DNA from: a bacterium
Lineage (GTDB): Bacteria > Planctomycetota > UBA1135 > GCA-002686595
Direction of reading: 5' to 3'
Length of the DNA: 34,002 nt
Assembly: GCA_030426785.1 (NCBI GenBank)
Contig: JAUHXY010000012.1
Span: 1-34,002 of the forward strand
The notes below the pieces were generated by a model. It saw only the letters and a program-made list of their open reading frames with translations. It was not told where the DNA came from and made no database searches. The translations under genes were made by a program, and so were the position numbers. How positions within the stretch are numbered: position 1 is the stretch's first letter; every line of letters begins with the position of its first letter. Of the stretch, positions 9,580 through 18,823 are shown piece by piece.

Positions 9580-10233
9580 ATGGGTTCCGTCCTGATCGTG
9601 TGTCCGCTGGGGCGGCGACCCTATGGGGAGATCCACGCACTGCAGCAGGAACTCTTGCGCGATCGCATCGCGGAGAAGATTCCCGACACCCTACTGTTGG
9701 TTGAGCACGACGAGGTCGTGACCCTGGGCCGGGGCACCCCGGACGGGGCGGCGGATGCGGTTTCGGTCCCCGTCGTGCCCGTAGAGCGCGGTGGCGAGGC
9801 GACTTATCACGGTCCGGGCCAGATGGTCGCTTATCCGATTCGCTACCTGCCGGAAGGGCAACGGGACCTGCATGCCTATTTGCGGCAGCTCGAGCAGGTC
9901 ATGATCGACGTGTTGGCGGAGCATGGCGTCGAGGGTCGGCGAGAACCCGGCAAGACCGGGGTTTGGATCGAATCGAAGAAGGTTGCCTCGATCGGGGTGG
10001 CCGTGCGCCGGTGGGTTACCTGGCATGGAGTGGCCCTCAACGGGACCACAGCGCTCGAAGCGTTCCGCGACTTTCAGCCCTGCGGACTGTCCTCGGAAGT
10101 CATGACGCGCTTGGCGGATCACTCCACGAGGCCTTGTGATCCGGAAGCTCTGGGCGAGCAATTCCGCTCTCACTTCGCCAAGCGCTTCGGTTATTCGATG
10201 GTGGAAATTCGTTCCGACCAGGGCTCAGACTGA
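9580..10233 (+). CDS. lipB: octanoyltransferase (lipoate biosynthesis)
   Basis: GGEATYHGPGQMVAYPIRYL, KTGVWI..KKVASIGVAVRRWVTWHGVALN. Confidence 0.95.
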   Translation: MGSVLIVCPLGRRPYGEIHALQQELLRDRIAEKIPDTLLLVEHDEVVTLGRGTPDGAADAVSVPVVPVERGGEATYHGPGQMVAYPIRYLPEGQRDLHAYLRQLEQVMIDVLAEHGVEGRREPGKTGVWIESKKVASIGVAVRRWVTWHGVALNGTTALEAFRDFQPCGLSSEVMTRLADHSTRPCDPEALGEQFRSHFAKRFGYSMVEIRSDQGSD

Positions 10234-10579
10234 GCGAAAAGCAGCCCACTTGCGGCACCGGAGAAACGGCTCGTCTCGGTTTGCGATACGAGACACCGAA
10301 AGCGCTCACTTGCTCTAAGTCAGCATCAGATTCGAATCCTCGGGCACCGAAGAAAGCGGGGTCACTGCCCCTGTAGAGCCGACCCGAAACGCGGTCGGAA
10401 CCCCCGATGTCTCTTCCTGCCCCGTCCGTTGCCCTACGTCGCACCCGAGTTTTGCGGGTCGATTGCGGCGCGGAGAGAGACCGCGGCTCGCGGGTGCGTG
10501 GCGTCCTGAGAGGGAAACCAACCGTCCACGAAATCCGCTGGGAGCCCACGCCGAGCGGTCTGCTGCCCTGGAGCTCGCA

Positions 10580-12598
10580 TTGAACGTCAACACTTTCGAA
10601 GAGATCAAACTCACCGGTAACCTGCCTTCCCCAGCCGGCGTCGGAGTCCGCATCCTGGAGCTCACACGCTCCGAGGAATACAGCGTCGATGACATGGGCG
10701 CTGCGATCATGACGGACCCGTCCCTGACCGGGCGCATCCTGCAGTTGGCCAACACCGGAGAACGCACGGGATCCAAGCCCGCGACGACGGTGGAAGAAGC
10801 CATCATGCGACTCGGGAGTCGCATGGTGCGCGACCTGGCTCTCGCGTTTTCGTTGGTCTCGGAACGTAGCACGGGTGCCTGCCAGGCCTTCGACTACGAG
10901 CAATACTGGTCGGCTTCGTTGGGCCGAGCGGTCAGCGCCCAGATCATCGCGCGTCGACTGGGAGAGAAGCGCCCCGAAGAGGCCTACATCTGCGGCCTGG
11001 TTGGCGACGTGGGACGTTTGGCCCTGGCTTCGGTCTACGCCGACTCCTACGGCAAGCTGCTGACGACCTGCCACTACTGCACCTTGGACGAGCTGATCGT
11101 CAAGGAAAACGAAGTCTTCAAAATCGATCACGCACAGATCGGGCGCTTCATGTTGCTGGACTGGGGTTTGCCCGACCTATTCTGCGACGCCTCTCTCAAA
11201 TACGCTTCCGAGCGTTCCTTGAAGAACCTGCAAGAGATCGAAGATCTGGCCGACATGCTGCGCGTGGGCTATTGGATCGGCGAGGCACTCGTCACCAGCG
11301 AGGATGCGCCCCCGTACTCCTGGCGCGTGATTGGCGATGAGTTGAAGCATGCGATGCGCTTGCTGGATATGAACGAAGCCCAATTCACTTCGTTTGCCAA
11401 CAGTTGCTCGAAAGAGTGGGTCATGTGGGGCAAAGCCTTCGACGTCTCCACCGGTGACGGCCAGAAGTTTCAAGACGTCTTCCGCTGGGTCGCGGAGCAT
11501 TGCCAAGCCGAACGACCCTCCGAAGCCGGTGCTGAGGATCTTGTTGTGGTTTCCACGGAAGCTACGTCCTCGACCAAGGCTGAGACCCCGAAAGCACCGA
11601 CCCCAAAAGAACGTCCAGCGAACGCGGTCCGCGTGATCGCGATCGGTCCGAACGCGATCGCGGCGGCACAAGGATGGGAAACCACCGCTCCGGATGGCTA
11701 CGAATTCCAATACGTCACAACGAGCGAGCAAGGCATGAAGGTGACCCTGAAGTGGGGCGCCGACATCGTCCTGGCCGACGAAAAGATGGATCAGCTCGAT
11801 GGGGTGCAGATCTGCAAGAGTCTGCGCAGCAACGATCTCGGATCGAGCTTGTACTTGATTGTGGTGGGACAATCTCCCTCCAAGAGTCGCGGTTTGGCGG
11901 CCTTCGCGGCTGGTGCGGACGACTTTGTCGAGTTGCCCAGCCCCTTGGAGGTGCTCGGTGCGCGCATCGCTGCCGGTGGCCGCGTCGTGGCCCTGCAACG
12001 CCGGGTGGAGCGCGACAAAGCCACCATGATGCGCCAAGTGGCGGAACTGGGCGTGCTCACGCGCAAGTTGCGTGCGACCGCTCTGACCGACGCGCTCACC
12101 GAGTTGCCCAACCGTCGCTACGCCATGAAACGGCTCGAAAGCGAGTGGTCTTCCACCAAGCGCACCGGGCGTCCCATCAGCGTTGTGATGCTCGATGTGG
12201 ATCACTTCAAAAGCGTCAACGACACGTTTGGCCACGACGTGGGCGATGAGGTCCTGAAAGAAACCGCAAAGATCATCCAGTCCTCGATTCGCACGTCCGA
12301 TGAAGCTTGCCGGATCGGCGGCGAGGAGTTCGTCGTGATCTGCAAAAACACCGACGAGCACGATGCTGCAGTGGTGGCCGAACGCATTCGTTCCGCTCTG
12401 GAGGAGCACATCATCCAGGCGGGGGGAATGAATCGTCCAGTCACCGCGAGCCTAGGCGTCGCCGGATACGTCCAGAACATGGCGATGGTCGCCGAACTGC
12501 TCAAGCAGGCCGACGAAGCTGTCTACGAAGCGAAGCGCCGCGGCCGAAACCAATGGGTCTTGTCCAGCGATGTAGAGAAGCTCCGCAAGAGCGCCTAA
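10580..12598 (+). CDS. HDOD - degenerate receiver - GGDEF protein (putative diguanylate cyclase)
   Basis: N-terminal HDOD-like region (LPSPAGVGVRILELT...DPSLTGRILQLANT), receiver-like middle, GGDEF domain with RIGGEEF and upstream RxxD (RTSD). Proposed TTG start aligns with the paralogue N-terminus and has GGAG upstream; the ORF track extends to 10463. Confidence 0.85.
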   Translation: MNVNTFEEIKLTGNLPSPAGVGVRILELTRSEEYSVDDMGAAIMTDPSLTGRILQLANTGERTGSKPATTVEEAIMRLGSRMVRDLALAFSLVSERSTGACQAFDYEQYWSASLGRAVSAQIIARRLGEKRPEEAYICGLVGDVGRLALASVYADSYGKLLTTCHYCTLDELIVKENEVFKIDHAQIGRFMLLDWGLPDLFCDASLKYASERSLKNLQEIEDLADMLRVGYWIGEALVTSEDAPPYSWRVIGDELKHAMRLLDMNEAQFTSFANSCSKEWVMWGKAFDVSTGDGQKFQDVFRWVAEHCQAERPSEAGAEDLVVVSTEATSSTKAETPKAPTPKERPANAVRVIAIGPNAIAAAQGWETTAPDGYEFQYVTTSEQGMKVTLKWGADIVLADEKMDQLDGVQICKSLRSNDLGSSLYLIVVGQSPSKSRGLAAFAAGADDFVELPSPLEVLGARIAAGGRVVALQRRVERDKATMMRQVAELGVLTRKLRATALTDALTELPNRRYAMKRLESEWSSTKRTGRPISVVMLDVDHFKSVNDTFGHDVGDEVLKETAKIIQSSIRTSDEACRIGGEEFVVICKNTDEHDAAVVAERIRSALEEHIIQAGGMNRPVTASLGVAGYVQNMAMVAELLKQADEAVYEAKRRGRNQWVLSSDVEKLRKSA

Positions 12599-12626
12599 TC
12601 CCAAACCCCACCGCAAGGTTCCCCGC

Positions 12627-14672
12627 GTGATTCAAAAGCGATTCGACGAAATCCGGCTCACTGGAGCCCTCCCTTCGCCCTCCGCGATTGGTCTACGCAT
12701 TCTAGAGCTCACGCAGGATGAGAATTACGAGCAAGCGGACCTGATCCAGACGATCATGGCCGACCCGGCCTTGACCGGTCGCGTGCTGCAGATGGCGAAC
12801 AGCGCGTTGCACGGCGGCGGCATGCCGATCGAGACGGTGCGCGAGGCTTCCATGCGCCTGGGTTCGAAAGCGCTGCGGGCTTTAGCGCTCGGATTTTCCC
12901 TGGTGGAGCAAAAGGGCTCGGGCCCCGTGGGTGGCTTAGACCACCACGCGTTTTGGTCCCGTTCTCTCGCCACAGCGGTGGCGACCAGCGTCCTGTCCTA
13001 CGAGTGTCGCGCCTGGTCTCCGGCCGAAGCCTTTACCTGCGGGCTCCTGGCGGATATCGGAAAACTGGCCTTCGCCAACCTGTACCCCCAGAAGTACGAG
13101 CGCTTCATGAACCTGCCGCTCGCCTTCCACGATTGGCGTTTGGCGAAGCTCGAGTCGTGCGCGTTTGGCGTCAACCACGCCGAGGTCGCTAGTCTGATGA
13201 TGGAGGATTGGGGCCTCTCGCGAGCCCTGAATTACGCGGCGCTGCACGTGATCAACAAACCCACGGGTCCCATGCCCAAGGCGTCCGACGGAGGGGCGGA
13301 ATCCCTCACGCGGGTGCTACGCGCGGGTCGCGCCATCGCGGACGTGTTGACCCTCGATCGCGACACCGGCGAAAAGCTGTGGTTGCCAGCGTTCTTCCGT
13401 CTGGAGCAAATCGCGGAGGAGATCGAAGTGCCGGTGGAGCAGCTCTACCGGCTCGGGAACCAAATCGTGCCGGCTTGGCAAGAGTGGGGTGCCTTGTTGG
13501 GGGTGCCTTCCGGCCAGGCCCTCGATTTCGAAGTCGTGGCCCAAGAACTCTCTACCGCTGGCGTTACGGCGAAAGAAGATCCCGCCACGGTGGAGCCCAG
13601 CGAAGCGCAGTGCAACGACCTGCGCGAAATGGCCGGAGAGGAACCGCAAGCCGCGGAAGAGGTGCGCGCCGAAGAATCGGATGACTCCGCCACCCGCGTG
13701 CTGCTGATCGACGATGATGAGCAAATGCTGCGGCTCCTAAGCCACTACCTGCAGCGCGCCGGCTTCGAAGTCGCCACTGCGGATACCCCCAGGGACGGGC
13801 TGCGCAAAGCGGTTTCGCTGATGCCGCACATCGTGGTGACCGACTGGATGATGCCGGGCATGACGGGGATCGAACTGTGTCGCGCCTTGCGCGAAACGCC
13901 GGCCGGCAAGCGCATGTACGTGCTGCTCGTCACCGCGCGCGGTGACGACACCCAGGTGCTCGAAGCCTTCGATGCGGGCGCGGACGACTACATCGTCAAG
14001 CCCTTCAACCCGCGCATCCTGGTCGCCCGCGTGCGCGCGGGCCAGCGGGCCGTCGAGATGCGTCAGAAGGTCGAATCGTCGGAGAAACTCCAGCAGCGCC
14101 AGATCGCCCACATGGCCATCATGACGCGCAAGTTGCGCCAAGCGGCGCTGACAGACGTGCTCACCAACCTTCCCAACCGTCGCTACGGCATGAACCGTTT
14201 GCAGGAGGAGTGGGAAAACGCCACCCGCATGCAGCGTCCCATTTCGGTGGCGATGATGGACATCGACTTCTTCAAACGCGTCAACGATCAATACGGCCAC
14301 GACGCAGGGGATGCGGTGCTCGTCCATTGTGCCGAAGTCTTGCGCAACGGAGTGCGCCGCGGGGACGTGCTGGCCCGTTTGGGCGGTGAAGAATTCCTGC
14401 TGATCCACGTGGGGGCGACGCTGGAAGAGGCGCGCAAGACGGTCGAACGCCTGCGCACCGCGGTGGAGGAGATCGTGATCAAGCATCACCCCGAAGAGTT
14501 GCGCATCACCATGAGCTTCGGTGTGGCCGAACGCAGTCCGGATCACGAGACGATCGACGACCTGATGAAAGACGCGGACAACGCGCTCTACCAGGCCAAA
14601 GAACAGGGCCGCAACCGCGTCGTCCTGCACCGCCCCGCGCCCCCGGACGGGGAACTGCGCAAGGGCGCCTAG
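12627..14672 (+). CDS. HDOD - receiver - GGDEF response regulator (putative diguanylate cyclase), GTG start
   Basis: HDOD-like N-terminus paralogous to the previous gene; canonical receiver VLLIDDDEQ...VVTDWMMPGMTG...LVTARGD...GADDYIVKPF; GGDEF with RLGGEEF and RRGD I-site. Confidence 0.93.
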   Translation: MIQKRFDEIRLTGALPSPSAIGLRILELTQDENYEQADLIQTIMADPALTGRVLQMANSALHGGGMPIETVREASMRLGSKALRALALGFSLVEQKGSGPVGGLDHHAFWSRSLATAVATSVLSYECRAWSPAEAFTCGLLADIGKLAFANLYPQKYERFMNLPLAFHDWRLAKLESCAFGVNHAEVASLMMEDWGLSRALNYAALHVINKPTGPMPKASDGGAESLTRVLRAGRAIADVLTLDRDTGEKLWLPAFFRLEQIAEEIEVPVEQLYRLGNQIVPAWQEWGALLGVPSGQALDFEVVAQELSTAGVTAKEDPATVEPSEAQCNDLREMAGEEPQAAEEVRAEESDDSATRVLLIDDDEQMLRLLSHYLQRAGFEVATADTPRDGLRKAVSLMPHIVVTDWMMPGMTGIELCRALRETPAGKRMYVLLVTARGDDTQVLEAFDAGADDYIVKPFNPRILVARVRAGQRAVEMRQKVESSEKLQQRQIAHMAIMTRKLRQAALTDVLTNLPNRRYGMNRLQEEWENATRMQRPISVAMMDIDFFKRVNDQYGHDAGDAVLVHCAEVLRNGVRRGDVLARLGGEEFLLIHVGATLEEARKTVERLRTAVEEIVIKHHPEELRITMSFGVAERSPDHETIDDLMKDADNALYQAKEQGRNRVVLHRPAPPDGELRKGA

Positions 14673-14735
14673 GGCGGCTGGGAGACGACCCGCGCGGTGC
14701 AATCCGAGCGGCGATCCAGTACACTCCCCGCCCGC

Positions 14736-14812
14736 GGGCCCTTAGCTCAGTTGGTTAGAGCAGTCGACTCATAATCGATTGGTCCGGAGTTCGAGTCTCC
14801 GAGGGCCCACCA
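14736..14812 (+). tRNA. tRNA with CAU anticodon, probably tRNA-Ile2 (lysidine-modified)
   Basis: Full cloverleaf: acceptor gggccct/agggccc, D-arm gctc...gagc, anticodon arm gtcga-ctCATaa-tcgat, T-arm cggag-ttcgagt-ctccg, encoded CCA. GACTCATAATCG matches the known tRNA-Ile(CAU) anticodon-arm pattern. Confidence 0.93.
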
Positions 14813-14842
14813 GCTTGGCGACCATCGAGTCGGTGGGTCGCA

Positions 14843-14876
14843 AGGAAAGAAAGAAGGGCCGCGGTTGCGGCCCTTC
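14843..14876 (-). terminator. intrinsic terminator of the minus-strand coiled-coil gene
   Basis: Perfect 10-bp stem gaagggccgc-ggtt-gcggcccttc (14853-14876); on the minus strand it is followed by TTTCTTTCC. Confidence 0.8.
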
Positions 14877-14901
14877 GGTGGTGGGTACGAGTCGTCTGGG
14901 A

Positions 14902-17900
14902 CTATTGGCGCACCTTGTGGTGCTTGTCGTGTAGGCGTTTGGCCTTGGAGACCCAGCGCTCCTTCTTGATGCGGTCGAGGGGCACGTCGATCTTTTCGGC
15001 GAGCAGTTCGAGCTTGCGCGGCGTGTCGACGGCCGCGAGGCGCTTGAAGGTGGTGATGCCCGCGTCTTCCAAGAGCTTGGCGTAGCTCGGACCGATCCCG
15101 GTGATCTCCTGTAGGTTGTCCTTGGCGGCAGGCCGCTTGGTCGCGGCTTTCTTGCTGCTCGCCTTCTTGGCGGTCGTTTTTCGGGCGGCGGTCGAAGTGC
15201 TCTTGGCCTTCTTGGCGCTGGCCTTGGAGGTGCTGGCTTTCTTGGGGCTCGCCTGCTTCGTCTTCGCCGGAGCAGCGGCCTCTTGGACAGCCGTAGCGCC
15301 GGACGAACTCGCCGCAGCGGAGCCTGAAGGAGCACTCGGCTTCGAGCTCTCCGTTTTGGGCTTCGTGCTCGCCTGGGCCGGACCTTCCAACTTGCGCTGC
15401 AAGCGGGCGATTTCCGCCTCGCGCAAGCGCACCGTCTTCTCGGCTTGCTTCGCCTGACGTGTGAGATCTTTCACCTTGAGCTCGTAGCCGGTCATCTGCG
15501 TGTGCGCCGACTTCAGCTTCTGCTCGACCTGGTGCAGCTTGAGCTGCCCGGCGCGGTGCTGGGTGGCCATGGCACTGCTTTGGGTCTTGGCCTTGGCCAT
15601 CTCCTCCTTCAGCTCCTGGCTTTGGGCCTTGAGGATCTCGATCTTCTGGTCGCGGTTTTCGCACATGCGCTGGGCTTTGGCGAGTTCGCGTTCGACGCTC
15701 TGCAGCGTCTTCTTGCCGTCTTTGAGGGCGGATTCCTTTTCCGCGAGTTGCGCGCGTTCCGTTTCCAATTCGGCGAGCAGCTTGGCCCGTTCGCTTTCGC
15801 TTTGGGTCTCCAGCCCTTCGAGCTCTTGCTTGGCTTCCACCAAATGGGTTTCGGTGCGCTCGATGCGCTCAGGCAGGATGGAGAGGTGCGAGACCTGCGA
15901 GCGCAGGGTCTCGATTTCGCTCTGCAACGACTCGACCTGAGCGTCCCGCTCCTTGAGCAGGGCCGGCAGGGGCTCCAGTTCAAAGACCCGTTGGCGCAGG
16001 CTTGAGATCTCTTCCTTCGAAGAATCGCCTTGCTCTTGCACGCGTTCGGTGAGCAAACGCACTTCCGCTTCGCGCTCGGCCAACTGCAACTGCTTGGGTT
16101 CCAATTCGCTCAAACGCTTTTGGAGATCGGCGATTTGCTTGCGCGAAGAATCGCCCAAGTTCTTGAGCTCCGCCTTCCAGGCCTTGGCCTGGGTTTCGGA
16201 CGCGGCCAGCTTGGCTTCGAGCGGGGCCACGCGCTTGGCTTGGGCGCGCAGTTCCTTGATCTCGGCCCCGGTGCTCTCCTGCAACATGGCGAGCTTGGTC
16301 TGGGCTTCCTCCAAGGACTTTTCGCGCTGCGCCAATTGCGCCGGCAGGGGATCGAGCTGCTCGAGGCGACTCTGCATTTGGGCCATCTCCATGGCCTGTT
16401 GCTCCTGGCTGCGGTCCAAGCTGCTGCTGAGCTGCTGGACGGCGGCACGCGACTCGTTGAGCTCCTTTTCGAGGGGCTCCAAAGCTTGCACGCGCTCCTG
16501 CAGTTTGCGCACGGTGTTGGTGCGTTCTTCCGCCAATTCGTCGTAGCGCTCGCGCAGGTCGGTCAATTGGGCTTCCGCCTCGGCGCATTGCTCTTCGAAC
16601 GGCTCCAGTTCGACCAAACGCTTCTCCAAGGCCGCAATCTGCTTGGTGGTTTCGAGTTGCACCTCCTGCAGGGTGGCTTGCGTGCCTTGTAGTTCTGAGC
16701 TGGTGGACTGGGCGCGTTGCTCGAACGGCTCGAGATAACCGACGCGCTTTTGCAGGGCTTCGATCTGCTCGCGGCTCGTGCTTTGCAGCTCCTGCAATGC
16801 GGCCTGCGTGCTCGCTAACTCTTCGGCCGTCTCCTGTGCCTCGAGCTGGAAGGGTTCCAGTGCGTTCACCCGTTCTTGCAGTTCCGCGATGCTGGTTTGG
16901 CTGACCCGTTCCAGTTCGGCGTGTTGGCTCTGTAAGGTTTGCAGCGCCGTCTGCGTCTCCTTGGCCCGCGCTTCGAACGGCGCCAATTGCTTCACCTGCT
17001 GCTCGAGCTTCGCGATCGTCGCTTGGCTTTCGCGCTGCAGAGTCTCGTGCTCCTTGCGCAGGGCGCGCAATGCCCCTTGAGACTCCGTCGCGCGCGACTC
17101 GAACGGCGCCAGCTTGGAAACGCGTTGCTCCAAGGTCGCGACGGCGGACTGGTGCTTTTGCAACAAAGCCTTGTGCTCGCCCTGCAGGGAATGCAACTCG
17201 GTACGGGTCTTAGAGAGCTGGCTCTCGAGGGGTTCGAGCACCGCCACGCGCGAAGACAACTCGCGCACCTGCTGCTCGCTCTCCTTCTGCAGGTTTTGGT
17301 GAGCGCGGCTCAGGTCCGCGAGGGCGCGCGAGCGCTGCTCCAACTGCTCGGGCATCGGGCGCAGGTTGCGCATGCGCTCGTGGAACCATGTGGTTTGGGT
17401 CTGAGTGCGGTCGAAGAGCATCTGGTGCTTGCGCCGCAGGTCGGCCAGCTCGCGGCTGCGGGCTTCCAGTTCCTTGGGCAGGCGGCTCATGTTCTCGAGC
17501 TGCTCTTCCTTCTCCTTGAGCTGCACGATTTCCCGGGCTTGCTGCGCGACCTCTTCGCGGGCCTCCTCCAAGCGCGCCTCCAGGTCATCACGCTCCCGGG
17601 AAAGCTCCCGGAACACGTTGGACTTGCGCTTCGACTCGCCGGAGGCCGCCTCGACCTGGTTTTGCAGGGCGACGACCTTCTTGCGCAGGTCGGCGGTGGT
17701 GTTCTCGCGCTGCTGGAGGCTGAGCTCCAGTTGCTTTTTGAGGGCTCCCGAGTCCTGCAGGGTCTGCTGCAGCTCGGCGATCTTGGCCACGTGTCCCTCG
17801 AAGGTGGCCTTGATCTTGCGCACCTCGATGTTGTTTTGGTTGAGGGCTGCGACCGCGGCCTCGCGGTCCGCTTCCGCCAAACGGAACTTGCGGTCCCACA

Positions 17901-18006
17901 ACTCCTGCTGCACGCGGCGCGTGCGGGTGTTGCGCTGGAGTTGGAACAGGTGCCACGTGAAGCCCCCAAGCAGGACCCCTCCCAGGATCAAGAATAGTTC
18001 TTGCAT
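14902..18006 (-). CDS. membrane-anchored coiled-coil repeat protein with H1-like basic linker and C-terminal helix-hairpin-helix domain
   Basis: N-terminal hydrophobic segment LFLILGGVLLGGFTWHLF; long heptad-rich region; Lys/Ala/Ser-rich tract (KTKQASPKKASTSKASAKKAKSTSTAARKTTAKKASSKKAATKRPAAK); C-terminal LQEITGIGPSYAKLLEDAGITTFKRLA of HhH type. Confidence 0.9.
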   Translation of the reverse strand: MQELFLILGGVLLGGFTWHLFQLQRNTRTRRVQQELWDRKFRLAEADREAAVAALNQNNIEVRKIKATFEGHVAKIAELQQTLQDSGALKKQLELSLQQRENTTADLRKKVVALQNQVEAASGESKRKSNVFRELSRERDDLEARLEEAREEVAQQAREIVQLKEKEEQLENMSRLPKELEARSRELADLRRKHQMLFDRTQTQTTWFHERMRNLRPMPEQLEQRSRALADLSRAHQNLQKESEQQVRELSSRVAVLEPLESQLSKTRTELHSLQGEHKALLQKHQSAVATLEQRVSKLAPFESRATESQGALRALRKEHETLQRESQATIAKLEQQVKQLAPFEARAKETQTALQTLQSQHAELERVSQTSIAELQERVNALEPFQLEAQETAEELASTQAALQELQSTSREQIEALQKRVGYLEPFEQRAQSTSSELQGTQATLQEVQLETTKQIAALEKRLVELEPFEEQCAEAEAQLTDLRERYDELAEERTNTVRKLQERVQALEPLEKELNESRAAVQQLSSSLDRSQEQQAMEMAQMQSRLEQLDPLPAQLAQREKSLEEAQTKLAMLQESTGAEIKELRAQAKRVAPLEAKLAASETQAKAWKAELKNLGDSSRKQIADLQKRLSELEPKQLQLAEREAEVRLLTERVQEQGDSSKEEISSLRQRVFELEPLPALLKERDAQVESLQSEIETLRSQVSHLSILPERIERTETHLVEAKQELEGLETQSESERAKLLAELETERAQLAEKESALKDGKKTLQSVERELAKAQRMCENRDQKIEILKAQSQELKEEMAKAKTQSSAMATQHRAGQLKLHQVEQKLKSAHTQMTGYELKVKDLTRQAKQAEKTVRLREAEIARLQRKLEGPAQASTKPKTESSKPSAPSGSAAASSSGATAVQEAAAPAKTKQASPKKASTSKASAKKAKSTSTAARKTTAKKASSKKAATKRPAAKDNLQEITGIGPSYAKLLEDAGITTFKRLAAVDTPRKLELLAEKIDVPLDRIKKERWVSKAKRLHDKHHKVRQ
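15979..17490 (-). repeat. twelve consecutive 42-codon (126-bp) units encoding the coiled-coil repeats
   Basis: Counted by hand from residue 173 to 676: units start MSRLPKEL, LRPMPEQL, LEPLESQL, LAPFESRA, LAPFEARA, LEPFQLEA, LEPFEQRA, LEPFEEQC, LEPLEKEL, LDPLPAQL, VAPLEAKL, LEPKQLQL, each 42 residues. A truncated unit (LEPLPALL..., 31 aa) follows. Confidence 0.9.
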
Positions 18007-18299
18007 GATCGTCCTTCCGGATCATGGGGGAACCCTAGGTACCGTACCTACCCCTTCGAGTTCGCGTTCGGACCCCCCCGACCGATGGGCCGATCCTAGC
18101 GATTGAACCCCTTGGATTCCCGATTTCCTTAATAAGGTGACGCGAGAATGGGTTTGTGGCCCTCGACTGGGTCGGAAGAGGCCGTGGGTGGGGGCCGGAA
18201 AGGCTTGCGAGAGGGGGCGAATCTACCCAGGAGAGGCGCGAGAGCCCTTCGCATGCGCGTCTTGCGCGGTACCATCGGGCGCTTCCCACCCCGCTCCCC

Positions 18300-18815
18300 G
18301 TGCGTAAAATCCTTCTCTCCCTAATCGCGATCGCGGCCCTCACCCTGGCCGTTCTGGTCGGCTTTTCTCAGCGTCCGGGGACGGTGGGGTTGGTGGATGG
18401 GGCCTTGCGCGCTTGCGAGAGCGGTGCCTGTGTCAACAGCCAGCTCGGACCGCCCGAACATCGCGTGGAACCCCTGTTCGTCGCGTCGGTGGGGCCCCAG
18501 GATCCCCCGGAAGCGGCTCCGGCGGCCGTGGCGGAAGCCTGGCGGGGCTTGCAGTACCTGCTGGCCCAAGACTCCCAGGGGCGCATCAACCACGTGGAAG
18601 GTCCTTGGATGGCGGCCCAGTGGCGTGCTCCGGTGTTGTTTTTCACCGATGACGTGGAGTTTTTGCGGCTCGATGGGGCCGGCGTGATCCATGTGCGTGC
18701 CGCGAGCCGCTTGGGCCCCTTCGGCATGGGCACCCACCGCGCAGCGGTCGAAACCCTGCGCGAGCGTCTTGCGGAAACCCTGCAGGCCGGTTTGCCGAGT
18801 CCCGAAACCCCGTAG
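18300..18815 (+). CDS. DUF1499-like protein with N-terminal signal/TM segment (GTG start)
   Basis: Hydrophobic N-terminus ILLSLIAIAALTLAVLVGF; ACESGACVNSQ and VIHVRAASRLGPFGMGTHRAAVETLRERL resemble the DUF1499 pattern. The ORF track extends upstream to 18156. Confidence 0.7.
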   Translation: MRKILLSLIAIAALTLAVLVGFSQRPGTVGLVDGALRACESGACVNSQLGPPEHRVEPLFVASVGPQDPPEAAPAAVAEAWRGLQYLLAQDSQGRINHVEGPWMAAQWRAPVLFFTDDVEFLRLDGAGVIHVRAASRLGPFGMGTHRAAVETLRERLAETLQAGLPSPETP

Positions 18816-18823
18816 GCATCGCC

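Noticed and set aside
14736-14812. tRNA-Met interpretation of the CAU anticodon tRNA
   Set aside because: Anticodon arm GACTCATAATCG matches the tRNA-Ile2(CAU) pattern better than elongator or initiator Met; final call would need a tRNAscan-SE/TFAM score.
15979-17490. 126-bp periodic repeats considered as a CRISPR array or satellite
   Set aside because: Units are diverged coding sequence in frame with a coiled-coil protein, with no repeat/spacer structure.
16939-17997. 352-aa plus-strand Leu-rich ORF opposite the coiled-coil gene
   Set aside because: Leu/Gln/Arg-rich repeat-like translation is the reverse complement of the heptad repeats on the minus strand.
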